64,000 nt of DNA from Zonotrichia leucophrys gambelii (taxonomy: Eukaryota > Chordata > Aves > Passeriformes > Passerellidae), in the NCBI RefSeq assembly GCF_028769735.1, contig NC_088171.1, forward strand, positions 63,354,216 to 63,418,215, given 5' to 3'. Under the pieces are notes generated by a model. The model ran no database searches. It saw only the letters and a list, made by a program, of their open reading frames with translations, and was not told where the DNA came from. A program made the position numbers and the translations under genes. Positions 51,341 through 63,119 of the stretch are shown here, one piece after another (the stretch's first letter is position 1; every line of letters starts with the position of its first letter).

Positions 51341-52379
51341 GTAAAACGTGTAAAGGGATAAAAATGTTAATATTTCAATGCATAAGCCTGTCATAAAGCC
51401 AGAGGGACAGGGAAAGAATCATTAACAGAAACTCATCTTTAGGCAAATTATTGAATTTCTTGAAGCTTCTGAAGCATTTACTGCTGATGGTTAAAGGGAG
51501 AAGCTATGACAACAAATGATACTAGTTGTCATCTCTCATTTAAGATGCAGATTAGTTTTTTTTATCCAGGAAGGACTAATGTCCCACAGCCACAGTCACC
51601 CATTTGTGCCTGAGTGAACATCTTCTCCAACTGCACACTCGGCTATTTCTTTTTCCACAGTTTGCCAAGGACAACACTGCTGGGAAACCGCAAAATGTTC
51701 TTTTGAAACTCATTTGCATTAAACTCATTCCCTTCAGGGACTCAGGTATTGAAAGACACATCCACGTGGCAAGTGCAGGTCTGTATTTGTATGATCCATG
51801 ATCTAAGAAACCCTGCTAAGCACCCTCCCATTCCAGTTTGGAAACCTCTCGATTACTGGTGCTAGTAAATTGCTGTGTGTTCATACTCAACCCATCTCAG
51901 GGGTACACTGAATATGTGACCAATTAGTGTTTCTTCAAACAGATGCAAACTTACTAGGTGAAAGCCAACAGAAGCTAGATTCTTCAGAGACAGAATATTT
52001 CCATTAAAAAAAAAATCTTACAATCCCCAGACAACAAAATTTTCACTTCAAGCCTCGCAGCCATTAGTAACACAAAACTCTCAACTGGAGACATTAAGAG
52101 AGTTTTTTTTCCCATAATAATATAGATTCGCCCATTTTAGATATGTATTTTTCATATTCAGTACAACAACATGCTAAATGTGCCTGGCAAAAAGAGTAGG
52201 GACTTCATATATCTTGGGAAAGATGACAATGTGACAAGAACACTCATATCCCAAGATGTTCTGCCAACTGAAAACTACTTCTACCTCACAGAGATTTACT
52301 TATATATAAACCTGAATTATGCTTAAATTTGATAGTGAATTATGATGCAGTGCAGAGCTGTACTACACCTGTGACATTC
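51341..52379. other. Non-coding stretch
   Basis: The first 200 bases may continue the old CR1-like copy. Beyond that I see nothing identifiable. Confidence 0.5.
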
Positions 52380-52805
52380 TGAACTAGTTTCAGCCAGGAC
52401 AGGGTTAAGTTTTTTGATAACCTGGAGGGGGCATGGCCAGACCCTAATATTATTTGGTACCTCCTCACATCATTTCCAGAGACTAGGGAAAGGGAATCTC
52501 TTGTGATTCCAAGGAGAAAGGCATCCTTTTCTGGTTGGGTGAGAAACATGGTCGGGAAGAGCTGGTCAGTATTTATTGTGGTTTTCCATGTAAATAGTTT
52601 CTTTGTCTTATAACTCTTGTTATTAATATTGTTGCTGTTACTGTTTCTTTTCTTATTTCATTGCTGTTTCCAGTAAATTGTCCTTACCTCAATCCATGAT
52701 CTTTCCCTTTCATTTTTTCATTCAGAGGCAGGGGAAGGGGGAGTGAGTGGCAGCGTGGTTTTAGTGGGAATACTAAATTGGAGAATGCATTCCTAAACCA
52801 CAACA
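52380..52805 (+). mobile_element. ERVL-like solo LTR
   Basis: The sequence begins TGAACTAGTTTCAGCCAGGA, passes through a T-rich middle with repeated GTTATTAATATTG-like matter, and ends in a GGGAGTGAGTGGCAGCGTGG block followed by AACCACAACA. This order matches the class III (ERVL) LTRs that are common in songbird genomes, as I remember them. Flanking pentamers CATTC and CCTTC match at four of five positions, consistent with a decayed 5-bp target duplication. No internal retroviral region adjoins it. A 69-codon ORF on the opposite strand within it is incidental. Confidence 0.75.
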
Positions 52806-53344
52806 CCTTCTCACTCTTTTATAAGCTACATCACCCAAACAAATCCTCAAGCTCTTTGCTTAGTACATGGGAATCACAGTTTTTTAAATGCTTATTTGTG
52901 TGTTAAACCAGTCTGAATTGTTCAAGTAGATTCACCAAACTGTACTGCATTTCAACAGACTCAAAATGTGCCCATCTTTTCTTGCCTTACATCAAATACC
53001 CAACTGGTGGTTCACAGATGGAGTCTGTGCAGCAATTTGGTACCAGCAATGGCTGTTCCCCTTCACATTTCCCATCCACATCACAAAATGTGATGGCACA
53101 GCCAAAGCAACCACAGAAAATGGTAACAATTGCATTGCAGTAGTGTTTTGCCACCAACACTATCTATATAATGTTTTGTTCTTTTTTGTTGTTGTTATTT
53201 TTTAGAGTCAGGATGAATTTTCATTAAAATGTTGATGAACAGCTACATACCCCCTACCACCCCTGCCCCAAGCAACAGTAAGGAGGAAAACAGCAATCTA
53301 GCAGTAGCCCAGCTTTCTCTGGGATGTGATTCTGTGTCTATCAG
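52806..53344. other. Non-coding stretch
   Basis: Short ORFs only (79 codons at most); nothing identifiable between the ERVL-like LTR and the CR1 fragment. Confidence 0.5.
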
Positions 53345-53442
53345 TGGCATGACAGTGATAGCACTCACATTATGGTAGGTCAAAGGTTGGACTCGATGGT
53401 CTCAAAGCTCTTTTCCCACCTTGTTGATTCTTTGATTCTGTA
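53345..53442 (+). mobile_element. CR1 LINE 3' end fragment
   Basis: The segment contains GGTTGGACTCGATGGTCTCA, AAGCTCTTTTCCCACCTTG and the end TTGATTCTTTGATTCTG, which are hallmark CR1 terminal blocks. The upstream border is uncertain because the sequence diverges before 53345. Confidence 0.85.
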
Positions 53443-56400
53443 AAGTTTGAAAAAATCAAACCAAGAAAAACAAACCAAGAAAACTAAACACTGCAGCTTC
53501 TAGGTTTAAAGTCCCAAAACCAGAGAAGCCAAAGACACTATAGGTTTTCCTTTCAACTTCCTCCTTACTTTGAATATATCATTTTCTATATTCCTTTCAC
53601 ACAAAGGAATTAATGATGCATATAGTAAGAAGGCCACTGCAGGCAGAATAGGCTGAATTAATGTTCCTGCATCACTACGATCTGTAAGCCTTAATAGTAA
53701 CTTCAATATCTGAATCAATGATTTACGATTAATGGTTACTGTCCTAAAACCAATTTTTGTATAATAAATATAGATCTTACATGAAATAATAATAATAATA
53801 GATCTTACATCTTGCCTTGTAGAAAAACTCCGAAACCCAAACCTTAAATTATCTTATGGTAAAAGTCAATTGGAGAGCCAAAGTGAAAAATGAAAACAGA
53901 ATAAAATTTTTTGATGAGAAAGTGACTCCAGGATTTGAAGGAAACTTGAGTAACAGGGAAGCAATTAAAAAAGATAGGCTTTTATTGAGGAAAATGTTTT
54001 AAAATACTATTTATCATTGAAAGAAGTCAACTGGTGCAATGTAAATTTAATTTGGAGGTTTGCTTCACTCCAATTTACCTGATAAGCACAAAACATAAAA
54101 TCTGTTTTTATTTCTCTAATCAAAAAGTCTAAGAGTGGTTTAGGTCTTCACTCTTCCACAGCTTGTGGTGAGAGCTTAGTATAGATCAGTCATAGAGTGG
54201 TTTTACTTTCCAGCTCCAGTAATGAGGGTTGTATTTAGGATTGTACACCACAGTGGAGACTTGTAATGTGGAAGGAAGAAGAGAGTAGCTTTTTGAAATA
54301 GAACCACATGCAAACAGCCAAATATCTCCTAGGACTTGTGCCATTGCCACAGACAGCTATTCTATTCCATGCTGGTGGTGCTCTCCCAAATAAAGTTTGG
54401 GTAAACCTGGTGGAAGGCAAACCCCTGAAAAGGTAATAATTCTTTTGCCAAACAAAACTTATTTTGAAATGGATACAGCTGTTGAGAATAAACAGGGAAT
54501 GGAGTGGCTTCCTTTAGGTGAATCAAAAATAAGGAATCTACACTTATGGGACATTCTGTTTTGAATCTTGTCTTTTTCCTCTGCGGATTCTCTGAAACTG
54601 TGCAATATGGAATGTCAATAGAGAATGACATTCCGTATTGCACCCAAACTGTTGCATTGTAAACATGAAAGAATTTAATTTAGAAAATAGAACGCTTTAA
54701 TCTATACAAAGTAACGTCTTACCCTATTTGAGAAAAAAGCCAACAAACTACAACAAACAACAGAAAGTTCTGAGAACTACTTATTATAGGATGTCTCATC
54801 TTTAAACATAGTATGGCATCTGACATGTCACTTATGGGTTTGATGTTTCACTGTATTTCACTGGCTGGTTGGAGAGACAAGGCTATTTTTTATGACTTCA
54901 TGCATGGCACTTTTATCTTAGGTGGATGATAAGCTTTGATTACTGCACTGGTTTGCAAGTTTCAGGGAACATTTTAATCATTACTGGGAAAGTTTCACTG
55001 CTGTGGATGACACCCAAGGTGGAGGGATGCCCATAGGGTAAAGGAATGGTGAAGCACATCCCTGCACAATTTTATACTGAAGAGTTAGAGAACACATGAT
55101 TTCATACCTATCAGTTCCCACACTTGAATTCTCACTGCCTGCAGTCACATTGATTTTGCCTGTATCAATACTGGCTAAGACTGTGGCATATGTCCTACCC
55201 TGCTGCAGCTGGAAACCCACTGGGCTCTCAGCAAGCAACACATTCCCCCATTTTTGCTGTAGGGATAGCTGGCATTGACAATTCACTTCCTAAGCTTCCA
55301 GAGACCCTAGCTGGTGGCAGAAAAATGTGTTAGTCCCAATACACCACTCTTTTTATTTTGGTCTTATATAAAGTATAAAAGTCAGGTGTGTTCAAAATGC
55401 TGGCATCTTGAAGGAGAAAGAAGAAACAGGAGGGACAATATGTCATAGACATAACCAATTTTTCTAATTGAATTTCCACCACTTTTGCCATCATGTCCTG
55501 ACTTTTTGAAAAATGTATAATAAAATTATTACTTAATTGAAAGGAAGAAATACTAATAAAAACAGGCATTATACAAAGTACCTTGACATAAAGTACCTAA
55601 AAGGGATAGTGAATTCTGGTTTTCCTTTTTAGGACACTCTTATCCTGGATAGGATAAGATATATATATTTATATATTCTTAATAGGAATAAATCCTAACT
55701 AATTTATAAATATTTATTAAAAAATCAGCCTACAGGGTTACAGAGTATTATATTTATTTAGAATACTGTGAATCTGGAGATCTGATTCAGTATTATTTAA
55801 AGGGAAATTCCACACTTTGGTAATAATAGAAGAAATTGCTTTCAGGACATGCATTTTAACATTTTAAAGGACAGTTCCAATTTTTGAAAGCAGCTTAGAG
55901 GATTGAAATACTGGAGGAAGCTCCAGAGGAGATTAATTGACAACATGCAGGTGAATGGGTCAATTACACAAACAACCTGATTTAATCAGAGGGGTTTACA
56001 GCTTTGTCACTTTGACAGAGTAATACAGAAGTTTATCATATCCTGTAGGTGCCATCAGACCCTTTGGCCTGCTACAAGCACGTTGTAATTGCACTTGAAA
56101 GATTTTCTACAGTCATTATTAGTATATAGAGTGGTTACATTGAGAGGTTTTATTCTACAAGGGATAATCAGAGCTATATCTTTTTCTCTGCTTACCCCCT
56201 TTGCCTGTGAATACATCAATAACACATTTAAATATTTCAAGGTCAGTGGAGTTAAGCTGACTTTGGAGAAAAATGTGATAATGCTGCAGGCCATCATACT
56301 TGTAAGAATTTTTATATAGTTCAAGTGTTTGCTTAGCTACTCCAAAGCCCAGGAGGCTGGATATGTAGTGAAGATGGAATGACACAGGGCATTACAAATC

Positions 56401-57371
56401 TCTTGGCAGATAACACAGTGTTTTACGCAGAATATGTGTCAAGCATTTCATAGGTATCTATGTGGCTGTTTTCTTGACGAGGTGGTGAAGTGGCATTTCA
56501 GGAACATCCTCAGTGAATGCTACAGAACTGCAGTTGTACATATCCATCTGTGCACTTTTTACAGGCATCATTACAAATCAGGATGATACATACGCTTCCT
56601 GAGATTGCCCATCCAAGCAAGATAACCAAAAGAGAATAATTTGCTAATTTTCCTCTGCACACCTGCAGGACTATGGCTACAAAATGAAACATGCAGCTTC
56701 TTATTCAAAATACATCTTGAAAACCAAGTCCTCTATTACAATGAAAACAGGCAGAATCTGGAAATGTTTCTAGCAATGAGCAGCTGGTATGATCAGCTGT
56801 AAAATTTTCTAGAAGCAGTACTGAAAACGCTATAATTTTTTGTCTTCTGTAAGCAGCATTAGTCTTTGCCTGACTAGCCTCTAGTAAGGGTACATAGGGT
56901 GTTGTTGCCACCTAGAGTCAGTTCATCAAAACAGAAGTTCTGCATGTCTTTTTTTCCTCTCTGCTTAAAGCAGAAGGAATCCTCCAAGATGCCCAGATAC
57001 CTCCCATCACCCTTCACTTAGCCCTGTTTTCTTTCCAGTACAAAAAGACCCACCACCCAGAAAAAACCCAGATTCAAAAACTAAGAGCCATAGAGGTGTG
57101 TTTCCAACAAGTTGTCTACCTCTATGTGTATTCGTGGAGAAGGCAGGGCAGCCTGTAGCCTTACTTTCATCAGGGTCTGCAGAGAGACCCCTTGCACCTC
57201 TCAGTGATCTTGTCCTTTGAAGATGGAAGGACAGCTCTGGCCTCTTCAATTAACCAGGACTAAACCAAAACCAGCTAACTCAGGAGTGACAAGTGCAGGG
57301 GATGCTGTGCCAAGGCTAAATGTGGAGCTGCTGGGCAGCTTTGCTGGTGGATATTCAGTAGTTAGGACCCT
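53443..57371. other. Non-coding stretch containing the 54.6 kb hairpin
   Basis: AT-rich, with a small duplication around an AAT trinucleotide run at 53.77-53.81 kb and the hairpin at 54600-54643. ORFs reach about 101 codons with no known domain. Confidence 0.55.
54600..54643. other. Near-perfect 18-bp inverted repeat (hairpin)
   Basis: The arms at 54600-54617 and 54626-54643 are complementary at 17 of 18 positions, with the remaining pair a possible G-T wobble, and an 8-base loop. Pairing does not extend outward. The hairpin is shorter than a usual microRNA precursor, and no transposon ends are recognisable around it. Confidence 0.9.
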
Positions 57372-57467
57372 CATCCCATCCCATCCCATCCCATCCCATC
57401 CCATCCCATCCCATCCCATCCCATCCCATCCCATCCCATCCCATCCCATCCCATCCCATCCCATCCC
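57372..57467. repeat. (CATCC)n / (GGGAT)n pentanucleotide microsatellite, about 19 copies
   Basis: A perfect run of the unit CATCC on the plus strand, GGATG on the minus strand, covers about 96 bases. The minus strand presents regularly spaced GGG triplets. ORFs crossing it on both strands encode only five-residue periodic peptides and are not genes. Confidence 0.98.
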
Positions 57468-57966
57468 TCTCCCCTTCTTTCTGTTCAAATCAAACAGCTC
57501 ACATATCATTGGCTTTGGTCACACAGAGATACACAGGATCAGGAAGGAAATGAAATGTGGGGATGAAAACTGGTGGAAAATAAAGTCTCACTGAAGGTTC
57601 AACAACAGGTGCACATTCACAACTCTTCTTTTATGTACATAGAGTATCCGCTTCTACACTGGACAATTAAACTTTTACTTCTAAAACAAAATCAGTTTAT
57701 TAGCTTCTTTATTTTATTCAGATTAATTCCCAGACGAGTTAGAAAACAGAAATTGAACAGAATTTTGACAAAGATCCCAGTATTATTCTCACTGCTCTCT
57801 CTTATGTCCATTTTAAATAATCTTTACTAGAAAAAGAGCTCCAAACATGAGCTTTTGTAACACATAAGTGCTTGACCAGACATTTCAAAAGATAACTCCT
57901 TGACTCAAAACTTTAGAAAGGTAAAATATCAGGACAGATAAGTAATGAAGGTGAAGTGGGGGTGGA

Positions 57967-58040
57967 AAAAGTTAGGAAGTCATCTCAGTAGAAATGTAAA
58001 AGTTAGAAATGAAAAGTTAGGAAGTCATCTCAGTAGAAAT
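57967..58040. repeat. Tandem duplication with 45-bp offset
   Basis: An identical stretch of 29 bases occurs at 57967-57995 and again at 58012-58040, separated by 16 bases. This is a local duplication that appears recent because the copies are identical. Confidence 0.9.
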
Positions 58041-60400
58041 TCACATTTTCCAAATGCGTGGGAAAAATATTACAGATCTGTATTGAGAAACTGTATATAA
58101 AAGTAGAAGACCAAGGGCTTATGAAAAATATTGGTTCAATCAATTTCTTCAGGCTGAATATGCTTTTCAGATTAGAATTCTGCCAGCTGAGATTACTTTT
58201 TATTGACATTTATCACTCAGAACCATCAAGAATGATTTATAATGTAAATATTCTGCTTCCACCGCCAGTAAGAAATGTCTCAATCATGGCATTTGTAGCT
58301 CTGTATTGAAACAGGTTTGACATTTTTAAATTCATGTAATTCTGCTTTTTCACAGAGGGAAGTTGACATTTTCACCGACCACTGTAGACAAATACTCTGT
58401 TTTCTCCTGGAAATATGGCCAGGCTTCCTATGACTTGTAATTCCCCATGTCCATTTAAGAAAACCACTCACTGACTAGCTAACTGTTGCTCAATCTTTAG
58501 ATGAATAGCAATAAAACTCTTCCTGAAAAAAAGGATTTTGTTTTCTTTCTCCCTTCATCCCCGCTCAAACTGCCCATTCCCTTTCTGAAAATAAGCAAAG
58601 TGGAATTTTTAGTTTAGGATACGGTTTTTGGAATAATCTGGAAGGAGAGATCATCACAAATAACACATCCACTGCTTGTTAGGGTGGCTTTGTCATTTTG
58701 AACGTTTGTGACTCATTGGTTTCTCTTCTGCTTTTGAAATACACAGAGTGAACTGCCATACCCAGGCCAATTCAGAGGGTGAAGAGGGAACATGAGGAGC
58801 TTTTCAGCAATTCCTCCTGGCCATACACAGTGACAGAGCACAGCTTTTATTTCATGGATCTGTTTTTACTACTCTGCTCAGGGCCAGCATGGACCATTAC
58901 GAAGGGAGGATCTTTTACTGACATAATTGGCACAACTCCCTGAGGCAACCAAGCCTCCCAAGGAAGAAAGAGAGTTCTTGTCCTTGTCATGAGCACTATA
59001 ATTTTAAAACCAATGGCAATGAGATTAGTTAGATGAGGTGTTTTACAATAAGGGTATGGTGACCCACAGATATGGCAATGCCATTTCAGACTTTAATTGG
59101 CAAGAAACTTAAGTCTTATGAGAAATGTACTTCTTAGGAGGGCAGAACTGTAGGCATGCCTGGTAGTGAAAACCACTCAACTTGTAACTCTGCATTGAAA
59201 GCTGCCAGACCAATTTATTGGAAGCCTTGGAATTTTCCAAATTATGCCATAGGGTATGTAGAAAACCAGCTGCTATCCTCCAGAGGACACCAAAGCAAAA
59301 TTTTTCAAAACTTGTATTTCAGTAGTTTGTGAAATTTAAATAAAAATAAGTATAACTACTTTACAGTTCATTTTCTAAGCCTTCATTACCAAAACTGAGG
59401 ACTCACAGAGCAGTTTGTTTGGCTGGTTTGCTGAGGAAGATTGACCTTTGGCTCAGGTGTGCTCTCTAGAGTGTATTTAATCTGCCTAATAGGAAACATT
59501 CAAGCAGCATCTGTTCTTTCTCAAAAATGCATGAACAAGTAAACCAAAACTCAAATCAATATAAAATGTAGATTTCATTACAGTTTAAATAGTCCTAAGG
59601 AGAAATTATTCACAAATGTTTATATCTAAACCTTGAACTTGCCTGAGAAACAAATACTTTCATCAAACAATAAGGCTTTTTTGCTATTGAGAAACTCAAC
59701 ATGAATAAGAGTAGCAACCTCTACACATTCAAGTCTCAAAGAAGGGAAAAAGGGACAGAATGAGAGGGGATTTAATTTATAAATTTATAAATTTTAATGT
59801 GATTTAAAAATCTGTGTTTTTATAAACTCAAGTGCTTTCTTAATAGGATAATGCTTTGTATCTGTCAACTTTCATACAACCAACTAGCTATTCCTAATAA
59901 CTTCTGAATCCATTGGGCAATTTCAGCTAACATTAATAGAGGAAGAGTGGTTTCAAAAATATCAAGTTCTTACCAGTTTTGTGGAAATAAGTGGCTAAGG
60001 AGGGGAAAAGAATGCATTAATGCTCCCCATGGAAGTGCAGAGGTAGAAGCTCACCCTTTATTAAATGGGTTATTATCTCAGTGAGCACCAGCCATTAGTT
60101 GTGATTCTCATGGGACTATTTGCCATTTATTAGCTGCTCGTCTTAGCACATGAAGGGATTGCTGTAGTCAGAGGAAGAGCAAATTTCCAGAAGCAGTCCA
60201 AAGCTGGCACCAGGTGTAAGGCTGGCATCTTTTTATGCTCTGCAGTTGTCATTTGCTCCGTGGATATTAAGAGAACATGACCATGGTAACAACAAGGAAT
60301 TTGATTACAGGGAATTAAGCTTAGTTTTGCAACTCATTTGCTGGAGTAGGTTTTTCTCCAGTTCTATAATATGCAGAGCAGAGATGATCAAAAGTCTCAG
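58041..60400. other. Non-coding stretch
   Basis: AT-rich with very few ORFs above 60 codons. I see no repeat or RNA gene that I can name. Confidence 0.55.
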
Positions 60401-63119
60401 ACTTGGCCAATGACATTGTCAGGATCCCAAGGGCACCACCAGCCCTGCTTGTGCTCCAACTGCCCTGGGCTCCCCCAACTCTGACCAGGGGCCAGGACCG
60501 CATTTCAACTCCTCCAGGGCTCTACCCCAGCATGACCAGGGACCAGGATCCTGAACTATGAATCTCTGCCCCAGAAATGTCACAGCAGGACCAGTCTCCA
60601 GCTCCCCACAGCTCTGCCCTGTCTCACTTCCATGGCCTATTTCCATCCCCATGGAGATGCCGGATGCCTTGGGCCAGGGCTGGGGCGGGCTGGGCCTGCT
60701 TGGGGCTGGGGCTGCCTCTCCTCAGGCTACCCTGCTGCTGCCACCCTGGGATTTCTCCTTACCCTTGTTGTCACCCTGATGGCTACTCTGTAAAACTACC
60801 AATGCACTTCTCTGAACCATGCCATGGGATCACTTCCCAGCTGTACCACTCAGTCTGGTGTTCAGCTCCCTAGAACAGTTCATTTTCGGAACGGAGACAC
60901 CACAAGGACAAGCTTACAGGGCTTCTGGAAACCTTCTCCAATGCCTTCTGCAAGCTGAGGGGCAACAAAGGAGTTAGTGAAAAGGAGAGAGAAGGATGTG
61001 TAAAGACAAGAAAATTGGATAAATTAGTGTGAAGGCTCTCCTGGTGATCTCTTGGGACTTTTGGTGCTTGTCTGGTTAGGCTCTGGTGTTTTGGGAGGTT
61101 TCTGACCTCAGCTGGTCACCTATTCAACTAAACCTGACAGGGATCAAGAAGAAGATGCCTAGTCCACCTCCTAGTAAACTGAATTAGCCACAGGCACCTC
61201 AGTTATGTCAATATATCAGTCTGGTTCCCATGGTGTGGGCACATCACTACTTGTGACAAGTCAGTGACAGGGCAACAACATGTGGACGGGGAGCTTCTTA
61301 AATCACCTCAGCATGAACCCCCAGAGCCTGAGGGCTCCCAGGACATAGGTCACTTTGGTATCTTCACACATTTGTCACTCCTTCCTCTTGTAAAAGGCCG
61401 TCAGGTTGTCTCTGCCCACTCTGCTGTCTAGTTCTATTAGAGGAGTTGCACTTGTCACAGCTCTAGTGAAAACTTTCCATTTTTCATTTCTCCATTTCTC
61501 ATTGCTCATCCTCCCACGACACGTCGTCACCTGTTTCCTCAGCCTCCCCCTCAAGAAACAGTGGTTCCCCTTTCCATTCCTTCTGTGCATCAGCAGGGTT
61601 GCAAAAGTTCTGCTGATGACAGCTTGTGAGCAGAGCCCTAGCCTCAAGGAATGAGGGAGTCTGTAGGAGCTGAGTGTCTGGGAGAGTGTCCTACTATTTT
61701 GAAGCAAGTGGTTCCCAGAGACTTTATGGGAACTCTCATGAGTGTGCTCCCTTGTCTGGATGTCCTTGTCCCTCCCCTCCAGGCAAGCTAGGCTCCATTC
61801 TAGGCTACCTCCCACGGGGCTGCTGTTCCAGTGGCAGCTACACACATGGTGCTTCACAGTCTTTGTTGGGTGTTGCTGCTCTCCATTTTGCTGGGTCTTG
61901 TTTTCTTCCATGAATGTGGAGCTCTCAGGCAGTAGATCTTTTCTTTGAAAGCTAAAACAGAATGAAGGAGCAACTGTCAGTACACAGAAGAAATGTAACC
62001 AAAAGGAATGAACATATTAATGGCATTCAACCACAGCAGTGTTTATACTATAAGGGCCCTTGTTTCCAAGTCACCATTTCTAACTCCTTTGGAATGCCTC
62101 TGCCCAGGGCAGTTGAATGAAAGTATTTGTAAGAATGTTCTAAAAAAATGAAGATCCAAAATGTACCAGAGGACAAAGCAATGTAGCAGCATACTCCAGC
62201 ATCCCTCTCTGGATGTCAGTGACAAGGAATAAGAGAGAAACCAAAGACTCACCATGGGATCAGAGCAAGTCCAGACCAGTGGTGCTGGGTGACATAAAAG
62301 GAGATCTGTCAGAGGAGGAGTTTTGCCTGTCCCCTTTGTTTAGGCATTTGAATGGCTCCTCCCTCAGGGATCTGTGCCTGGAGCTGGGTACAGAGCCCAT
62401 CAGACCCCTTCTAATGTGAATCAGCAGAGGCTGTTTACAGAATAAGTGGGCAAGGAGTTCTCAGTTTGCTCCACTGACCACTGTGAATCATTTCTGTGCA
62501 TAGGCAAGGCAATGTGCATCCAGTGCAATTAGCCCAACATCCCAGACCTTTAGGCCATGACACCTGAACTACAAGATTTCAGGGTAACAAACAGATGCAC
62601 TGACAATCTCTTTGGGATCATCACTCAACAGACCTATCTCCAAGTTGATCCCAAGCTGCTGAGGTGGGGAAAGCCTCTGTGAGTGCCAGTCTCATCAGGG
62701 AGGGACAGAAATGATCTCACATCCTGAGGCCACATTCACTTTTGCAGTGAGTTTTGAGGAAGATACAGCAGTAGATGACCCCTGATGCTCTGTCAGGCAC
62801 ACATCCATGTGGTTTTGTGATACCAAAAAGAACTCCATGGTGATTAGACTGTTGGATGTCATACGTGCTTGCTGGATGATGTGGAAAATTGGGGCAGGCT
62901 TTTGGAGGAGGCCTGAGAAAATGCCCAGACACATTGTATGGAGCAAAGGCCTCAAGAAGGAAGGAGACAGTTTTGGGAGCAAAATGGGTGCAGTCAGATG
63001 GTAATTTGGAGGCCAGGAGTTCCATATCAGCTTCATCTGAAATGCCTCCAATACCATCAGCTGAGCTGAACTGGCAGAAACAGAGACAAGCTGTCAATGC
63101 CTGGCTACAAACCAGCTGA
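60401..63119. other. GC-richer block with unexplained ORFs
   Basis: Base composition rises compared with both sides, most sharply at 60.42-60.78 kb. ORFs include 178 codons at 61375-61911 (minus strand) and two overlapping minus-strand frames of 120 and 126 codons at 62695-63097. I recognise no domain in any of them. An old retroviral insertion, a pseudogene or chance are all possible; overlapping open frames on the same strand argue against a real gene at 62.7-63.1 kb. Confidence 0.4.

Noticed and set aside
52340..52549. 69-codon minus-strand ORF
   Set aside because: It lies almost wholly within the ERVL-like LTR and matches no retroviral protein.
57217..57594. ORFs on both strands with five-residue periodicity
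   Set aside because: They are translations of the CATCC/GGATG microsatellite.
62695..63097. Two overlapping minus-strand ORFs of 120 and 126 codons as possible genes
   Set aside because: Both occupy the same DNA in different frames with no recognisable domain, so at most one could be real and neither is supported.
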